DNA of 64,000 bases from Trichomonas vaginalis G3 (taxonomy: Eukaryota; Parabasalia; Trichomonadida; Trichomonadidae). A program made the translations under genes and the position numbers. The DNA lies in NCBI RefSeq assembly GCF_026262505.1, contig NC_067204.1, positions 2,265,797 to 2,329,796 of the forward strand. Reading direction: 5' to 3'. The notes beneath the pieces were generated by a model that did no database searches, had not been told where the DNA came from, and saw nothing but the letters and a program-made list of their open reading frames with translations. Below, in pieces: positions 30,729 to 39,565 of this stretch (the stretch's first letter is position 1; every line of letters begins with the position of its first letter).

Positions 30729-30812
30729 TATCATGTGGCTCATTTGGTAAGTCGCTTTATTTTTGGGGTCGGAAAACCCAGGTTCGAATCCGAATGCATA
30801 TTATTTTTTTTT
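30729..30812 (+). ncRNA. tRNA-like Pol III-type unit 1
   Basis: An A-box-like TGGCTCATTTGG (30736-30747), 33 bases, then an exact B-box GGTTCGAATCC (30781-30791) and a T9 run (30804-30812) that would stop RNA polymerase III. A D-arm-like hairpin GTGGCT/AGTCGC can form. A normal anticodon arm and T-stem do not, so this is not a standard tRNA. It may be a tRNA pseudogene or tRNA-derived short repeat. Confidence 0.35.
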
Positions 30813-31879
30813 CGCTATATCAATGAATTGTATTATCACCAACAATTAATTAAATAATAATCAATTTGGTATTTGATCAAAGATTAATAATTTCGTATTT
30901 AATTTCGCATATTTTTGTAAAATAATATTTGAAGCTATATTAAAATCGACTCACAAAACAGTTATAAGATTTTTTATTTCTTAATTCAAAAAAAGTGAAC
31001 TTTGATCTTTAAATTTTAAACAATATTGAGAAATAAATATTGATAATCACTTGAAATTCTTTTGTATATAATAAAATTATGAAGCTGTGTATCAAAATCT
31101 AATTTTTAATACCAATCTCATTATTTGTTCAAATAATTTTTATTATTATTATCATAAGATCTGGTACTATATGAATAATATCGCATTGCAACATAAACAT
31201 GAGTAAATTTCAAAATTGCAAAACATTTACCTCAATTACTCTATTGGTTTACATTAACCTATTTTAGATATACGCATTTAAATAGTCTTTTCTATATTAG
31301 CATGTGTGCATAGATAAATGAAACTTAAATGATGGATTCCCGATAAATTTAACAAAAAATTCTTATATTTTTGATTTAGTACAATACAAACATAAAAACA
31401 TACAACAAATACCATTGTATTACCTAATTTCATAGTATTTGGAAATTATTCTCAATAATTTTCAATTTTGCATTATATTAAATTCAAATGAACCATTAGA
31501 TACATGTTATATTCAATGAATATTTTCACGAGAATAAAGATTTTTTAGAATATTGTTTTATGTTATTTGTATTTTACAGTCTATTTGTATCTACCTATCT
31601 TAAAATACGTTTTATGTTTGTAATCACTTTCCAACCTATAACAATGGAGAATAATTCCGAAAATTTAAATGTTAAGGTATGAATAGTTCAGTTATACCAA
31701 GATTGCATAGGTCCTTTGGTATGAATAGTGAACTTAAGGACATTCAATTGCTTCATATTAACAAATCTATGTCAAAAGCAAATTATAGTTATTCGCAATC
31801 TTAATTTATTCATATATGTGATTAAAAACAGCTTAATTGTTTGTTACTAATAGCAATCTTCTATTTATTTTTCAAATAT

Positions 31880-31975
31880 AAAAAAAAGGAAAAAAAGAAA
31901 TATATGGCACTTAGTTCGAACTCGGAACCCCAAAAATAAAGCCAATCCGGCGGTTTTAATCGTTATACCACATCC
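31880..31975 (-). ncRNA. tRNA-like Pol III-type unit 2
   Basis: On the minus strand: an A-box-like TGGTATAACGA (31960-31970), 36 bases, a B-box-like GAGTTCGAACT (31913-31923), then T-runs. A D-arm-like hairpin GTGGT/ACCGC forms. It shares GCTTTATTTTTGGGGT with unit 1, so the two belong to one family. Not a standard tRNA. Confidence 0.35.
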
Positions 31976-32689
31976 CAGTTTCATACGTAGTTTTTATCTC
32001 AGATATTTATGCGGCCAACCCTGTCAAAAAACAAGACCAAAAGTGAGCTTTAGGCACGAATGTTAAATAAGATATAGATATATAGGGGTAATGAATAATG
32101 GATTGATTAAATTTGATAAATAATCCGAATTTTTTTGAAAATCTTTCAATATCCATAATATCATCTAAATATTGAACATTATAAAAATATTACTTGTATA
32201 ATTGAATAAACAAAGGATTTTATTCTGAAATATTAAGAATAAAAAATTTGATATAATGCAAAAAAGGTTGATAATGTAGATTCATCTACAGTAAACATCC
32301 ATGACTCATAATAAATTTGTATAAGATGTATAACGCGTGATTTATTGCTATAACGGTCAAAATTAAATCTGCATAACAACGCCAAACGAATGATTTGGAA
32401 CTAGGTCTATATATATTTTGCTATAAACCTTTGCTGTAAACAACCTTAAAAGATGGTTGGAGTATTACCTAGTAGAATGTATATATACTTAACCGAAAAC
32501 TTTGTGGTCATCAATGATCGTATCACAACGTAGGATATTTGCATTTTGAACGCTTCTTGATTTGAGCTCATGAGTTTTCAATGCGAAACATAATTACGAA
32601 TAATAAATTTGCTTCAGGTTACTCTATATGAACATTAACGAGTATCTTGTATATAATTTATTCATGGCAACTTCAAAGAAAAATGCCCT

Positions 32690-32765
32690 CTGGATCTCAC
32701 AATAAAGTGAGAGCTTTTACCCTAGGGAGCACTTTTTGAGTGTCAAAAAAGAGTGCCACCCCTTT
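32690..32765 (+). other. Hairpin-rich stretch, possible structured RNA
   Basis: A CTCAC/GTGAG hairpin with loop AATAAA lies inside a CCCT/AGGG pair. It is followed by a longer imperfect hairpin GCACTTTTTGA/TCAAAAAAGAGTGC and a T-run. A related stretch in inverted orientation lies near 29845. No RNA family could be assigned. Confidence 0.25.
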
Positions 32766-33154
32766 TAATGTAGTTCTTGAATTGGGAAAGAATACATTTT
32801 TTTTATAATGTTCGCAGAGACAGATGTAAGTAGTCTAAATGATACTTGTAGGCTAGAGATTATCAAATTCAATAGTATCTGTTAAATTTGAATATTAATA
32901 AAAGATGACCATAATTTCAACTAATGAAAATACAAATCGATGCAATAACATAGTTGTTACCTTACTAAGAAGGAAGTAAATGTGCTCATAGATTAGCTTT
33001 TAAATCGAATACTTCAATATTTTTCATTAAAATTTTATCCAAAAACAGAAAAACTCTAACAATTAAAAACATTTGTCCATGCTATAATACAAATAGAGTA
33101 CAAACATCTAAAAAAACACTTAATTTTTTTTGTTAATCAATCAAATCGAAAGTT

Positions 33155-33164
33155 GTTTAGTTTA
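33155..33164 (-). terminator. GAPDH polyadenylation signal
   Basis: The stop codon TAA is followed by A, giving TAAA over the stop, and a second TAAA follows a few bases later. T. vaginalis is known to use UAAA overlapping the stop codon as its polyadenylation signal. Confidence 0.6.
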
Positions 33165-34247
33165 AAGATACTTCTCAAGGCGGTGGAAGATATCAGCGCA
33201 GCGGCATGAGTACATCCACTCGTTATCGTACCAGGAGAGAACCTTGACAAGTGTGCCCTGGCCTTCTGGGTTTGGAAGAACCTTTGTGGAGAGAGCATCA
33301 ACGATGGATGAGTACTGGCAGCCGATGATATCGGATGAAACGATTGGGTCTGTGACGTATGTCATGATGCCCTTGAGGGAGCCTTCCTCTGTAGCCTTCT
33401 TGAGGGCAGCGTTGACTTCCTCCTTTGTGACCTTGGCGTTAACGTTGACTGTGAGGTCGACGAGGGAGCCTGTGATTGTTGGGACACGGAGAGCGAAGCC
33501 ATCGAGGGACTTTGGTGGGAGACCGTGGCAAACCTTTGGAAGAGCGATAGCAGCACCTGTGGATGTTGGGATGATGTTCATGCCAGCAGCACGAGCACGG
33601 CGGAGATCCTTGTGCATTGTATCAGCGACAACCTGATCGTTTGTGTAGGAGTGGACTGTTGTCATGAAGCCGTTGCGGATTCCGAAGGCGTTGTTGAGTG
33701 TCTTAGCGACTGGGCCAAGGCAGTTTGTTGTGCAGGAAGCGTTGGAGATGCAGCGTGTCTCTGGCTTGAGATCTTCATCGTTGACACCAAGAACGAGTGT
33801 GCATTCAATCTCATCAGCAGATGGGACGGAAAGGACAACCTTCTTAGCACCAGAAACAAGGTGGCCATCATAACCATCCTTTGTGATCTTGCCTTCAGCA
33901 TCCTTCTCGGCCTTTGTACGGAAGATACCTGTTGACTCGAGGACAACATCGATGCCGAACTCCTTCCATGGGAGCTGGGATGGGCCAAGGCGGCCACCGA
34001 TTGACTTAACAACCCACTTGTCAGCGCCTTCACCGACTGTGAATTCCTGCTTAGCCTCATCGACTGTGACTGGCTCTGGGAATGCACGGTGAGCTGTATC
34101 GTACTTAAGGAGGTAAACGTTTGTCTTGATGTCACCAAGATCGTGGATAGCGACAACTTGGACATCCTTTGGATAGAGCTTGCGGCAAGCACGGAAAACA
34201 AGACGGCCAATTCTGCCGAAACCGTTGATAGCAACTTTAACTACCAT
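33162..34247 (-). CDS. GAPDH: Glyceraldehyde-3-phosphate dehydrogenase, 361 aa
   Basis: A glycolytic enzyme converting glyceraldehyde-3-phosphate, NAD and phosphate to 1,3-bisphosphoglycerate. The NAD-binding start is VAINGFGRIGRLVFRA (residues 5-20), the catalytic Cys172 lies in SNASCTTNCLGP, and the catalytic partner is His199 (TVHSYT). The bacterial-type sequence is known for trichomonad GAPDH, and the enzyme is also reported on the T. vaginalis surface. The start is the second in-frame Met (34247). A start 36 bases upstream is rejected because an initiator sits between the two. Codons end in C or G far more often than in neighbouring DNA, as expected of a highly expressed host gene. Full length and intact, the only clear host gene here. 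Confidence 0.97.
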   Translation of the reverse strand: MVVKVAINGFGRIGRLVFRACRKLYPKDVQVVAIHDLGDIKTNVYLLKYDTAHRAFPEPVTVDEAKQEFTVGEGADKWVVKSIGGRLGPSQLPWKEFGIDVVLESTGIFRTKAEKDAEGKITKDGYDGHLVSGAKKVVLSVPSADEIECTLVLGVNDEDLKPETRCISNASCTTNCLGPVAKTLNNAFGIRNGFMTTVHSYTNDQVVADTMHKDLRRARAAGMNIIPTSTGAAIALPKVCHGLPPKSLDGFALRVPTITGSLVDLTVNVNAKVTKEEVNAALKKATEEGSLKGIMTYVTDPIVSSDIIGCQYSSIVDALSTKVLPNPEGQGTLVKVLSWYDNEWMYSCRCADIFHRLEKYL

Positions 34248-34257
34248 GTTAAGTTGA

Positions 34258-34263
34258 AAGTGA
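34258..34263 (-). promoter_or_regulatory. Initiator (Inr) of GAPDH
   Basis: TCACTT on the minus strand matches the T. vaginalis initiator TCA+1YW. With A+1 at 34261 the 5' untranslated region is 13 bases, typical for this organism. Confidence 0.65.
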
Positions 34264-34283
34264 TATGAACATCTTCGGAGCAA

Positions 34284-35239
34284 TTACTCCTCAAAAAATT
34301 CAGTCATCAGTGGTCAACACCTAATTGAATTTATCTGTCAAATTCCTTTTCAATTTTTTGCAAGGTATTATATATCAGTGACATATGACATGAAATTTTT
34401 CTAACTTCACCTGCGATACTATTTTTGAGAACTTAACAACTCTCAATTTTTGTTATCCCATCGTTTTTTTCTTTCCAAAATTTTCCATGAGATAGTTCTA
34501 TTTGACACCAGCTTTGGAAGTAGGGCATGTCCTAAAGGATAATCTACTGAAAGATTTTCCGATCTTCCCCTTTTCAAATTCGATCAAAAAAGAAAAATAC
34601 AGTAAAAGCGTCTCTTGAGTTCCCAACAAAAGAAACATCATGCAAGGTTCCCGATTTTCATGTGAAAATGATGATCTTCCTCCAAAAAGAATTTTTCAGA
34701 TATTCCATTTCGACCAAATTTTCTGAACTAGCAATATTTGAACCTAATCTCAAACTGGTCTATCATCTGCCTTTCATATCTAATTATTACAGATGTAAGA
34801 ATTTCTCAATTGTTCAAATTTATTTAATCAATATCAATGAATACACAAAAATAAAGAAAAATCATACCTTTACAAATAGACAATATTATGACACACATCT
34901 AGAATCCATTGAGATGAAGTTTCTATAATTTCTATATTAAATATCATTAACAAAGATATTAAAGCCTGAAAATCACATATATACAACAAAGGCAACTCTT
35001 TGGATCAAAACTCAAATCAAAAACCTCAACTCACAAAAGAAATATGTTAAAATACATTAGAATTTAACCATTTTAGATTTTTACCATTGTATGAGGCCTT
35101 ATTATCTGTTAAAACTAATATGCCAACCTGGATCATATCCTTTCAAATTTTGAATTTTGTCACGTTTTGAATACGTAAGATAAGTTCCTATTCCAATCAT
35201 ATATAAATTTTTAACCAAACATTCATTTGCTCTGATTTT
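34284..35239. other. Host AT-rich DNA upstream of GAPDH
   Basis: No gene supported. An 88-aa frame at 34662-34928 lacks any domain, initiator or codon bias. Nothing else was seen up to the edge of Maverick copy 2. Confidence 0.6.
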
Positions 35240-35508
35240 AAAAAAAAAGGTAGTGGGGCTTCCAGGCACTTCGTGCCCTCTAGCCCCGAAGATGTTTAGT
35301 ATAAATGAAGTTTTTATTCGGAAAATTGTTAGTCTTCTGGTGTGAATTCGGAGGACTCTTCTTCTTCCTCCATTGCTTCTGGGAAGAAGCCTTCTTCTGG
35401 GTCGAAAACATTATATAATGTGTCGCTTTTCACAAATTATATATGTTTTCATGTTTTGTCACTTTTCTGTCACTTTTCAGGAAAAAACATTTTTATTATT
35501 ATATATAA
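35240..35508. repeat. Left end of copy 2 (type B terminus) with gene-tail scrap
   Basis: The terminal repeat with hairpin GGCAC-TTC-GTGCC (35265-35277) is followed by sequence matching, inverted, the right end of copy 1, including CACAAATTATATATGTTTTC. Between the two matches (35329 to about 35430, minus strand) lies an acidic frame ending EEEEESSEFTPED, which looks like the tail of an otherwise missing gene. Confidence 0.8.
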
Positions 35509-36327
35509 ATGAATTTTACAAAACCCCCGTTACCGTTCTTTGGAAATAAGAGTAGATGTAAAGATATTATATTGAGAGAACTTAAGAAACTACCGAATGG
35601 TCTAACATTTGTAGATTTGTTCGGTGGAAGTTTCTATATATCCCATTTGTGCCATACAATATTCCCAGACTCAAAGATTATATGCAATGACTTCGACAAC
35701 TATATGGACCGTCTCAAACATATACCAGACACAAACAATATATTGAAAGAGTTAAAAGAAAAGATACCTATAGGTAAGATGGAACGTATACCATTAGATA
35801 AGCAAAATATTGTGAGAGAGGTTTTGAAAAAAGCAGAATATATAGACTGGGATAGTATATCTGCTAGACTATTATATAGTGGTTCTATAAGAGTTCATGA
35901 CATTGAAACACTTATGTCAAAAGTTTTATATCTTAACTATACAAATGTTTTCAAAGAGGACATAGAAAAATATATTGAGGGTATAGAGTTTGTGAGATGT
36001 TATTGGACAGAGTTGTATGAAAAATATAAAGACAAGGAAAATGTTTTCTTTATAGTGGACCCGCCGTTCTATAACACATGGGATTTTCAATACCAAGTAG
36101 ACTGGACTTTGAGAGACTCTTTAGAAACTTTAGACGTTATACATAACCATCCATGCTTTTACTTTACATCCGATAAAAGTGGTTTGGAAACCGTTATGAA
36201 ATGGTTAGAGGACATACATGACTATGAGTTTAGATATGACAAGATAGAATATGAGAGAGGTCCTATAAACCGGAGAAAGTGTCATAACAAAGAAATTTTA
36301 TTAGTAAGTAAATGTGGTTTGAAATAG
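35509..36327 (+). CDS. D12-class adenine DNA methyltransferase, 272 aa
   Basis: Looks whole. PFFGNKS lies near residue 10, AdoMet motif FVDLFGGSFY near 33-42, and catalytic motif VDPPFYNTWDF near 183-193. The D12 (Dam-like) class transfers methyl to the N6 of adenine in DNA. T. vaginalis DNA is reported to carry N6-methyladenine and Maverick-derived methyltransferases are known in this organism, so a role in marking DNA is plausible. The gene is first inside the left end and overlaps the next gene by 16 bases. Confidence 0.9.
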   Translation: MNFTKPPLPFFGNKSRCKDIILRELKKLPNGLTFVDLFGGSFYISHLCHTIFPDSKIICNDFDNYMDRLKHIPDTNNILKELKEKIPIGKMERIPLDKQNIVREVLKKAEYIDWDSISARLLYSGSIRVHDIETLMSKVLYLNYTNVFKEDIEKYIEGIEFVRCYWTELYEKYKDKENVFFIVDPPFYNTWDFQYQVDWTLRDSLETLDVIHNHPCFYFTSDKSGLETVMKWLEDIHDYEFRYDKIEYERGPINRRKCHNKEILLVSKCGLK

Positions 36328-36443
36328 GACTACTTGTTTTAGGTTTTTTCCATTGTGTCATTTATTTCTTTGACGTGGCAGAAAAGTACAGAGAATATGA
36401 AGATGAACCAATGCCTGCAAATGTTCAGTATATGTACTCGTAA
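36312..36443 (+). CDS. Small single-pass membrane protein, 43 aa
   Basis: Homologue of 5843-5974: one hydrophobic segment and a charged tail. Its stop codon lies within the 8-bp target duplication of the DNA transposon that follows, so the insertion left the gene readable. Confidence 0.6.
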   Translation: MWFEIGLLVLGFFHCVIYFFDVAEKYREYEDEPMPANVQYMYS

Positions 36444-36444
36444 G

Positions 36445-38040
36445 TATAGATCCAAGGTGATGTGATTTTTGCATCCCTGGGATGGACGATACACCCAAAG
36501 TGTCACCTTTTTGGGATAACATGAATTTTAAATATCATGAGAGTTCTGCAAACCATATGCACAATATCTATTCAGCCTGACTTCTTGTATATATGAGTTA
36601 GACTTCTTAAATATTGTGCTTGGGGCGATATAAGCATTTCCGAGATTACCATCGTGCTCTATAGTATGCTACTTCTCCCTGGTTCTAGCTCAGTTCCAAG
36701 GATATTGGCGTTCAAGGATTTGGCAAGGTCCTTCCGAAGTCTCTCATTCGATGAGAGATTTCGGAAGAATCTTGCCTTAAAGTACTCCAACTCTTGTTCT
36801 TTTGTTCCTAAATAGTGAGAAAAGTTATTTGACTACTTAAGGTAGAGATTATCCGAGGTCCCTCATTTGATGAGAGGCCTCGGATAATCTCTGCCTTAAA
36901 ATTGTACACTTGTAGTCCATGAGAGTGTAAGTATACATTGATAGGACAGCTTTCTTCTGAAGTCTTAGATTTGATGAGAACCTCAGAAGAAAAACTGTCC
37001 TATTTTATAGTAAAAGGAGTTTCAGGAGCTCCAAAGCTCCCTTTCGTAAGGATTAGGAGCTTTGGAGCTCCTGGTTCGTAGATGTGTTTCGCATCTTTCA
37101 TCAGCAAAGGACATTTACCATCTGGGACTCTGTTGATGGAGACTCAGGAGCTCCAAAGCTCCCTTTAGTAAGGATTAGAAGTTTTGAAGCTCCTGGTTCG
37201 TAGACGTGTTTCGCATCTTTCATCAGAAGAGGCCCAAATGGTAAATAGCCTCTGCTGATGAGCTTCAGGAGCTCCAAGGCTCCCTCTCGTAACGATTAGG
37301 AGCTTTGTAGCTCCTGAAGGTAAGGTAGGATTGCTCTGATCTCTAATCAGTAGATGCCATGCCTCATTATGAACTCTACTGACAAGAGATCAAGAGCTCC
37401 AAGGACTCCCTTTTGAGTTAGTGGCGTTCTCACCATTTAGTAGGATTGCTGATCCTACTAATGAAGTGATCACTTAGTATACGTTTTGAATAAATTGAAT
37501 TTTTTTTAGAATTTAGTATTTTTTATAGACATCACATGTATATTATAAATACATAAATATATTCTTTAATTCAAAAAATTCAATTCGGTTTTGGGATGGG
37601 TATCCAGCCCAAGTATTCAATTTTATTCAATTTTTTAAGAATTTTGGGTTGGGATGCCCAGACCAAAACAAGCTTTATATTTTGATGTGTAGATACGTAT
37701 GTGTGCATCATTGTTGTGTTATATATTATGTTTTTAATGAAAAAAAATCTGATTCAAAAAAAATTATCACTAATTAGTTGATAATATAAAGAAAAAATAG
37801 ATAAATTGTATGTTTTGAGAGTATTTATCCACATTCACTCATATGAATTTCATTAAATAGTGTCTTTTTACTCCAAAATTTATTTTGAATTATTGAAATC
37901 AAAGAAAAAAAATCAGAAAAATTTCTCGAAATTTTTATTTTCAAAAAAAATTTGGATTTTATATTGAAAACTGACACTGGGAGGACGATAGGGCTGGGAT
38001 TGGAGATACCCCGCTCACTTGGGAAAAATACGGATCTATA
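36445..38040. mobile_element. Hairpin-rich non-autonomous DNA transposon, 1596 bp
   Basis: The inverted ends are TATAGATCC and GGATCTATA, with the 8-bp direct repeat CTCGTAAG on both sides (36437-36444 and 38041-38048). Copy 1 of the Maverick has the empty site. There is no open frame. The left two thirds holds at least six successive long imperfect hairpins, for example TCAGGAGCTCCAAAGCTCCC with its mirror (about 37020-37075, and again near 37143 and 37265) and a TCCGAAGTCTCTCATTCGAT hairpin (about 36723-36780). The 8-bp duplication fits hAT-like elements, but 9-10 bp is possible because the ends overlap by a base or two. Confidence 0.85.
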
Positions 38041-38070
38041 CTCGTAAGAGATATTTTTATCTAATATTAA

Positions 38071-38433
38071 ATGGACGCACAGAACTTAGCGAATGCACAG
38101 CAACCTGGACAACCAAACCCAGAGAATATTCCAAATGAAGTTAGAATACAAACTGCAATGGCAAACTATGGTCAAGTGCCAACAGATGTACAAATGCAAA
38201 CTGCCATGTCAAATGACGCTGCGTTAGGTTTGCCACCATGGTATGCAAATATGAGATGGAAAGAGTTTTATACAAACCCTGAAGTGGGATATAAACAACT
38301 TTATGCAGATGACGCGAACACAGGAGTTGACCCAGAATATGTTTTCTACCAGAGGAGAAACAGAATGTATGAGCTCCAGTTAAAGAATGCTATGGAACTC
38401 AACAGGAAACGTAAGAGACTAGGCGGACATTAG
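38071..38433 (+). CDS. Maverick hypothetical protein, 120 aa
   Basis: Identical in amino acids to 5998-6360. See that entry for content. It now lies 30 bases after the DNA transposon; its T-run promoter motif is kept on this side of the insertion. Confidence 0.75.
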   Translation: MDAQNLANAQQPGQPNPENIPNEVRIQTAMANYGQVPTDVQMQTAMSNDAALGLPPWYANMRWKEFYTNPEVGYKQLYADDANTGVDPEYVFYQRRNRMYELQLKNAMELNRKRKRLGGH

Positions 38434-38451
38434 ATTTTTACATATAGTAAA

Positions 38452-38694
38452 ATGGGTTTCTTCAGTAAGATAGGAAACTTCTTTCGAAATGTTGGAAGAG
38501 GTATATGGAATGGAATAAAATCTGTCGGAAGAGGAATTTGGAACGGTGTCAAAAATATTGGTAAAAGGGTAGGTCAGTTCGTTGGTATTATACCTAAAGA
38601 CCCTGAACCAGAAGAACAAGCTCCTGTTATACAACAGCCTGAACCTGCACCACAGTCTAGTTGGCAACCAAATCCAACACCTCAACCGTATTAA
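38452..38694 (+). CDS. Small amphipathic basic protein, 80 aa
   Basis: Homologue of 6379-6621 with a few changes in the first 30 residues (FSKIGNFFRNVGRGIW) and an identical Pro/Gln tail. Confidence 0.7.
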   Translation: MGFFSKIGNFFRNVGRGIWNGIKSVGRGIWNGVKNIGKRVGQFVGIIPKDPEPEEQAPVIQQPEPAPQSSWQPNPTPQPY

Positions 38695-38698
38695 AAAA

Positions 38699-39547
38699 TT
38701 ATATTTTTACCGTTCGATAGTAGTTGTATATGAAACTAAGTTCTAAGTAAAACACATGGTATAATGGAATTATTCTTTTTCTTCCATCTGTAGTAAACCA
38801 TACTTGAAAGTCTGAAATACTTCCACTTGGTGGTTCGTATAACTTTGTAGGTTTTTCGTAAAAGTCATTTGCCAAGCATAAGAAAGAGTTTTGGGCGCCA
38901 GAAAATGAAGCATGAACAATAATAGCATCTTGGTCGAAAACATCTTTAAATAAATATGGTTCATCTCTTGCATATCGACTGTAAATATTTGCTAAAGGAA
39001 GTTCGACTTTCTGATTTAACATTCTTTGCAAATAATACCATGACATTGCAGTGAATTCTGTATATATTTGTTCGTCTTTATTTGGATTGTTTTCGTAGAT
39101 TTGAAATGACACTTGTGAATTTTGTTTGTCATATACAATTCTCACATAAAGTGTGCTCTCGGTATTTGCATATTCATCAGCATATTTTGCATAACATGAA
39201 TTTATTTTATCTTCTATATTTTTTAACGCAGTCTGTAGAGAAGATGAAAGGTCAACTTGTATTAGCTCAATTTCTTCCCACATTTTTCGTTTCCCTTCAG
39301 ATATATAATCTATATGAAACCTTACAATAAATGGAAAACTTTTATCTTCTACAGACACAAACTTCATTCTACGAAAGCCAATAGCTTTTGTGACAGATGG
39401 GTCTCTTAGCCATCTTAATGGGTAGTCAAAACGATAGCCTTCATGCTTTACGGTCTCTGTCTCAAACTTTTGACCGACATTAGTAAAAAGTTCATCTAAT
39501 AGTTTAGTTGTAGCAACTCTTGAATTTTCTTTTTCTATTGGAAGCAT
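38699..39547 (-). CDS. Paralogous 282-aa protein, variant middle
   Basis: The first about 70 and last about 85 residues are nearly identical to the protein at 6626, but the middle (about 70-200) shares only scattered residues while the total length is equal. Divergent from the fibre gene through the TCTAGA spacer. Looks whole. Confidence 0.75.
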   Translation of the reverse strand: MLPIEKENSRVATTKLLDELFTNVGQKFETETVKHEGYRFDYPLRWLRDPSVTKAIGFRRMKFVSVEDKSFPFIVRFHIDYISEGKRKMWEEIELIQVDLSSSLQTALKNIEDKINSCYAKYADEYANTESTLYVRIVYDKQNSQVSFQIYENNPNKDEQIYTEFTAMSWYYLQRMLNQKVELPLANIYSRYARDEPYLFKDVFDQDAIIVHASFSGAQNSFLCLANDFYEKPTKLYEPPSGSISDFQVWFTTDGRKRIIPLYHVFYLELSFIYNYYRTVKI

Positions 39548-39565
39548 ATTTTATCTAGAATAAAA
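39548..39565. promoter_or_regulatory. Bidirectional promoter-like spacer
   Basis: The same ATTTTATCTAGAATAAAA spacer as at 7475-7492, again between outward-facing start codons, although the coding middle of the neighbouring gene has diverged. Confidence 0.55.

Larger units (their letters stand above)
29789..33160. other. Host AT-rich intergenic DNA downstream of GAPDH
   Basis: No protein-coding frame of note in about 3.4 kb. It holds two tRNA-like units (30729-30812 and 31880-31975) and a hairpin-rich stretch near 32690-32765, described separately. The rest shows nothing recognisable. Confidence 0.6.

Noticed and set aside
32690-32765. U5 snRNA
   Set aside because: GAGCTTTTACC resembles the U5 loop and CTTTTTGAG an Sm site, but the loop is not at the tip of a stem and the order does not fit.
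33244-33935. Long frames inside GAPDH on other frames
   Set aside because: Shadow frames caused by the biased codon use of the real gene.
34248-34283. Upstream start codon for GAPDH
   Set aside because: The initiator TCACTT lies between this codon and the next Met, whose sequence MVVKVAINGFGRIG is the normal GAPDH start.
34662-34928. 88-aa frame upstream of GAPDH
   Set aside because: AT-rich, no domain, no initiator, no codon bias.
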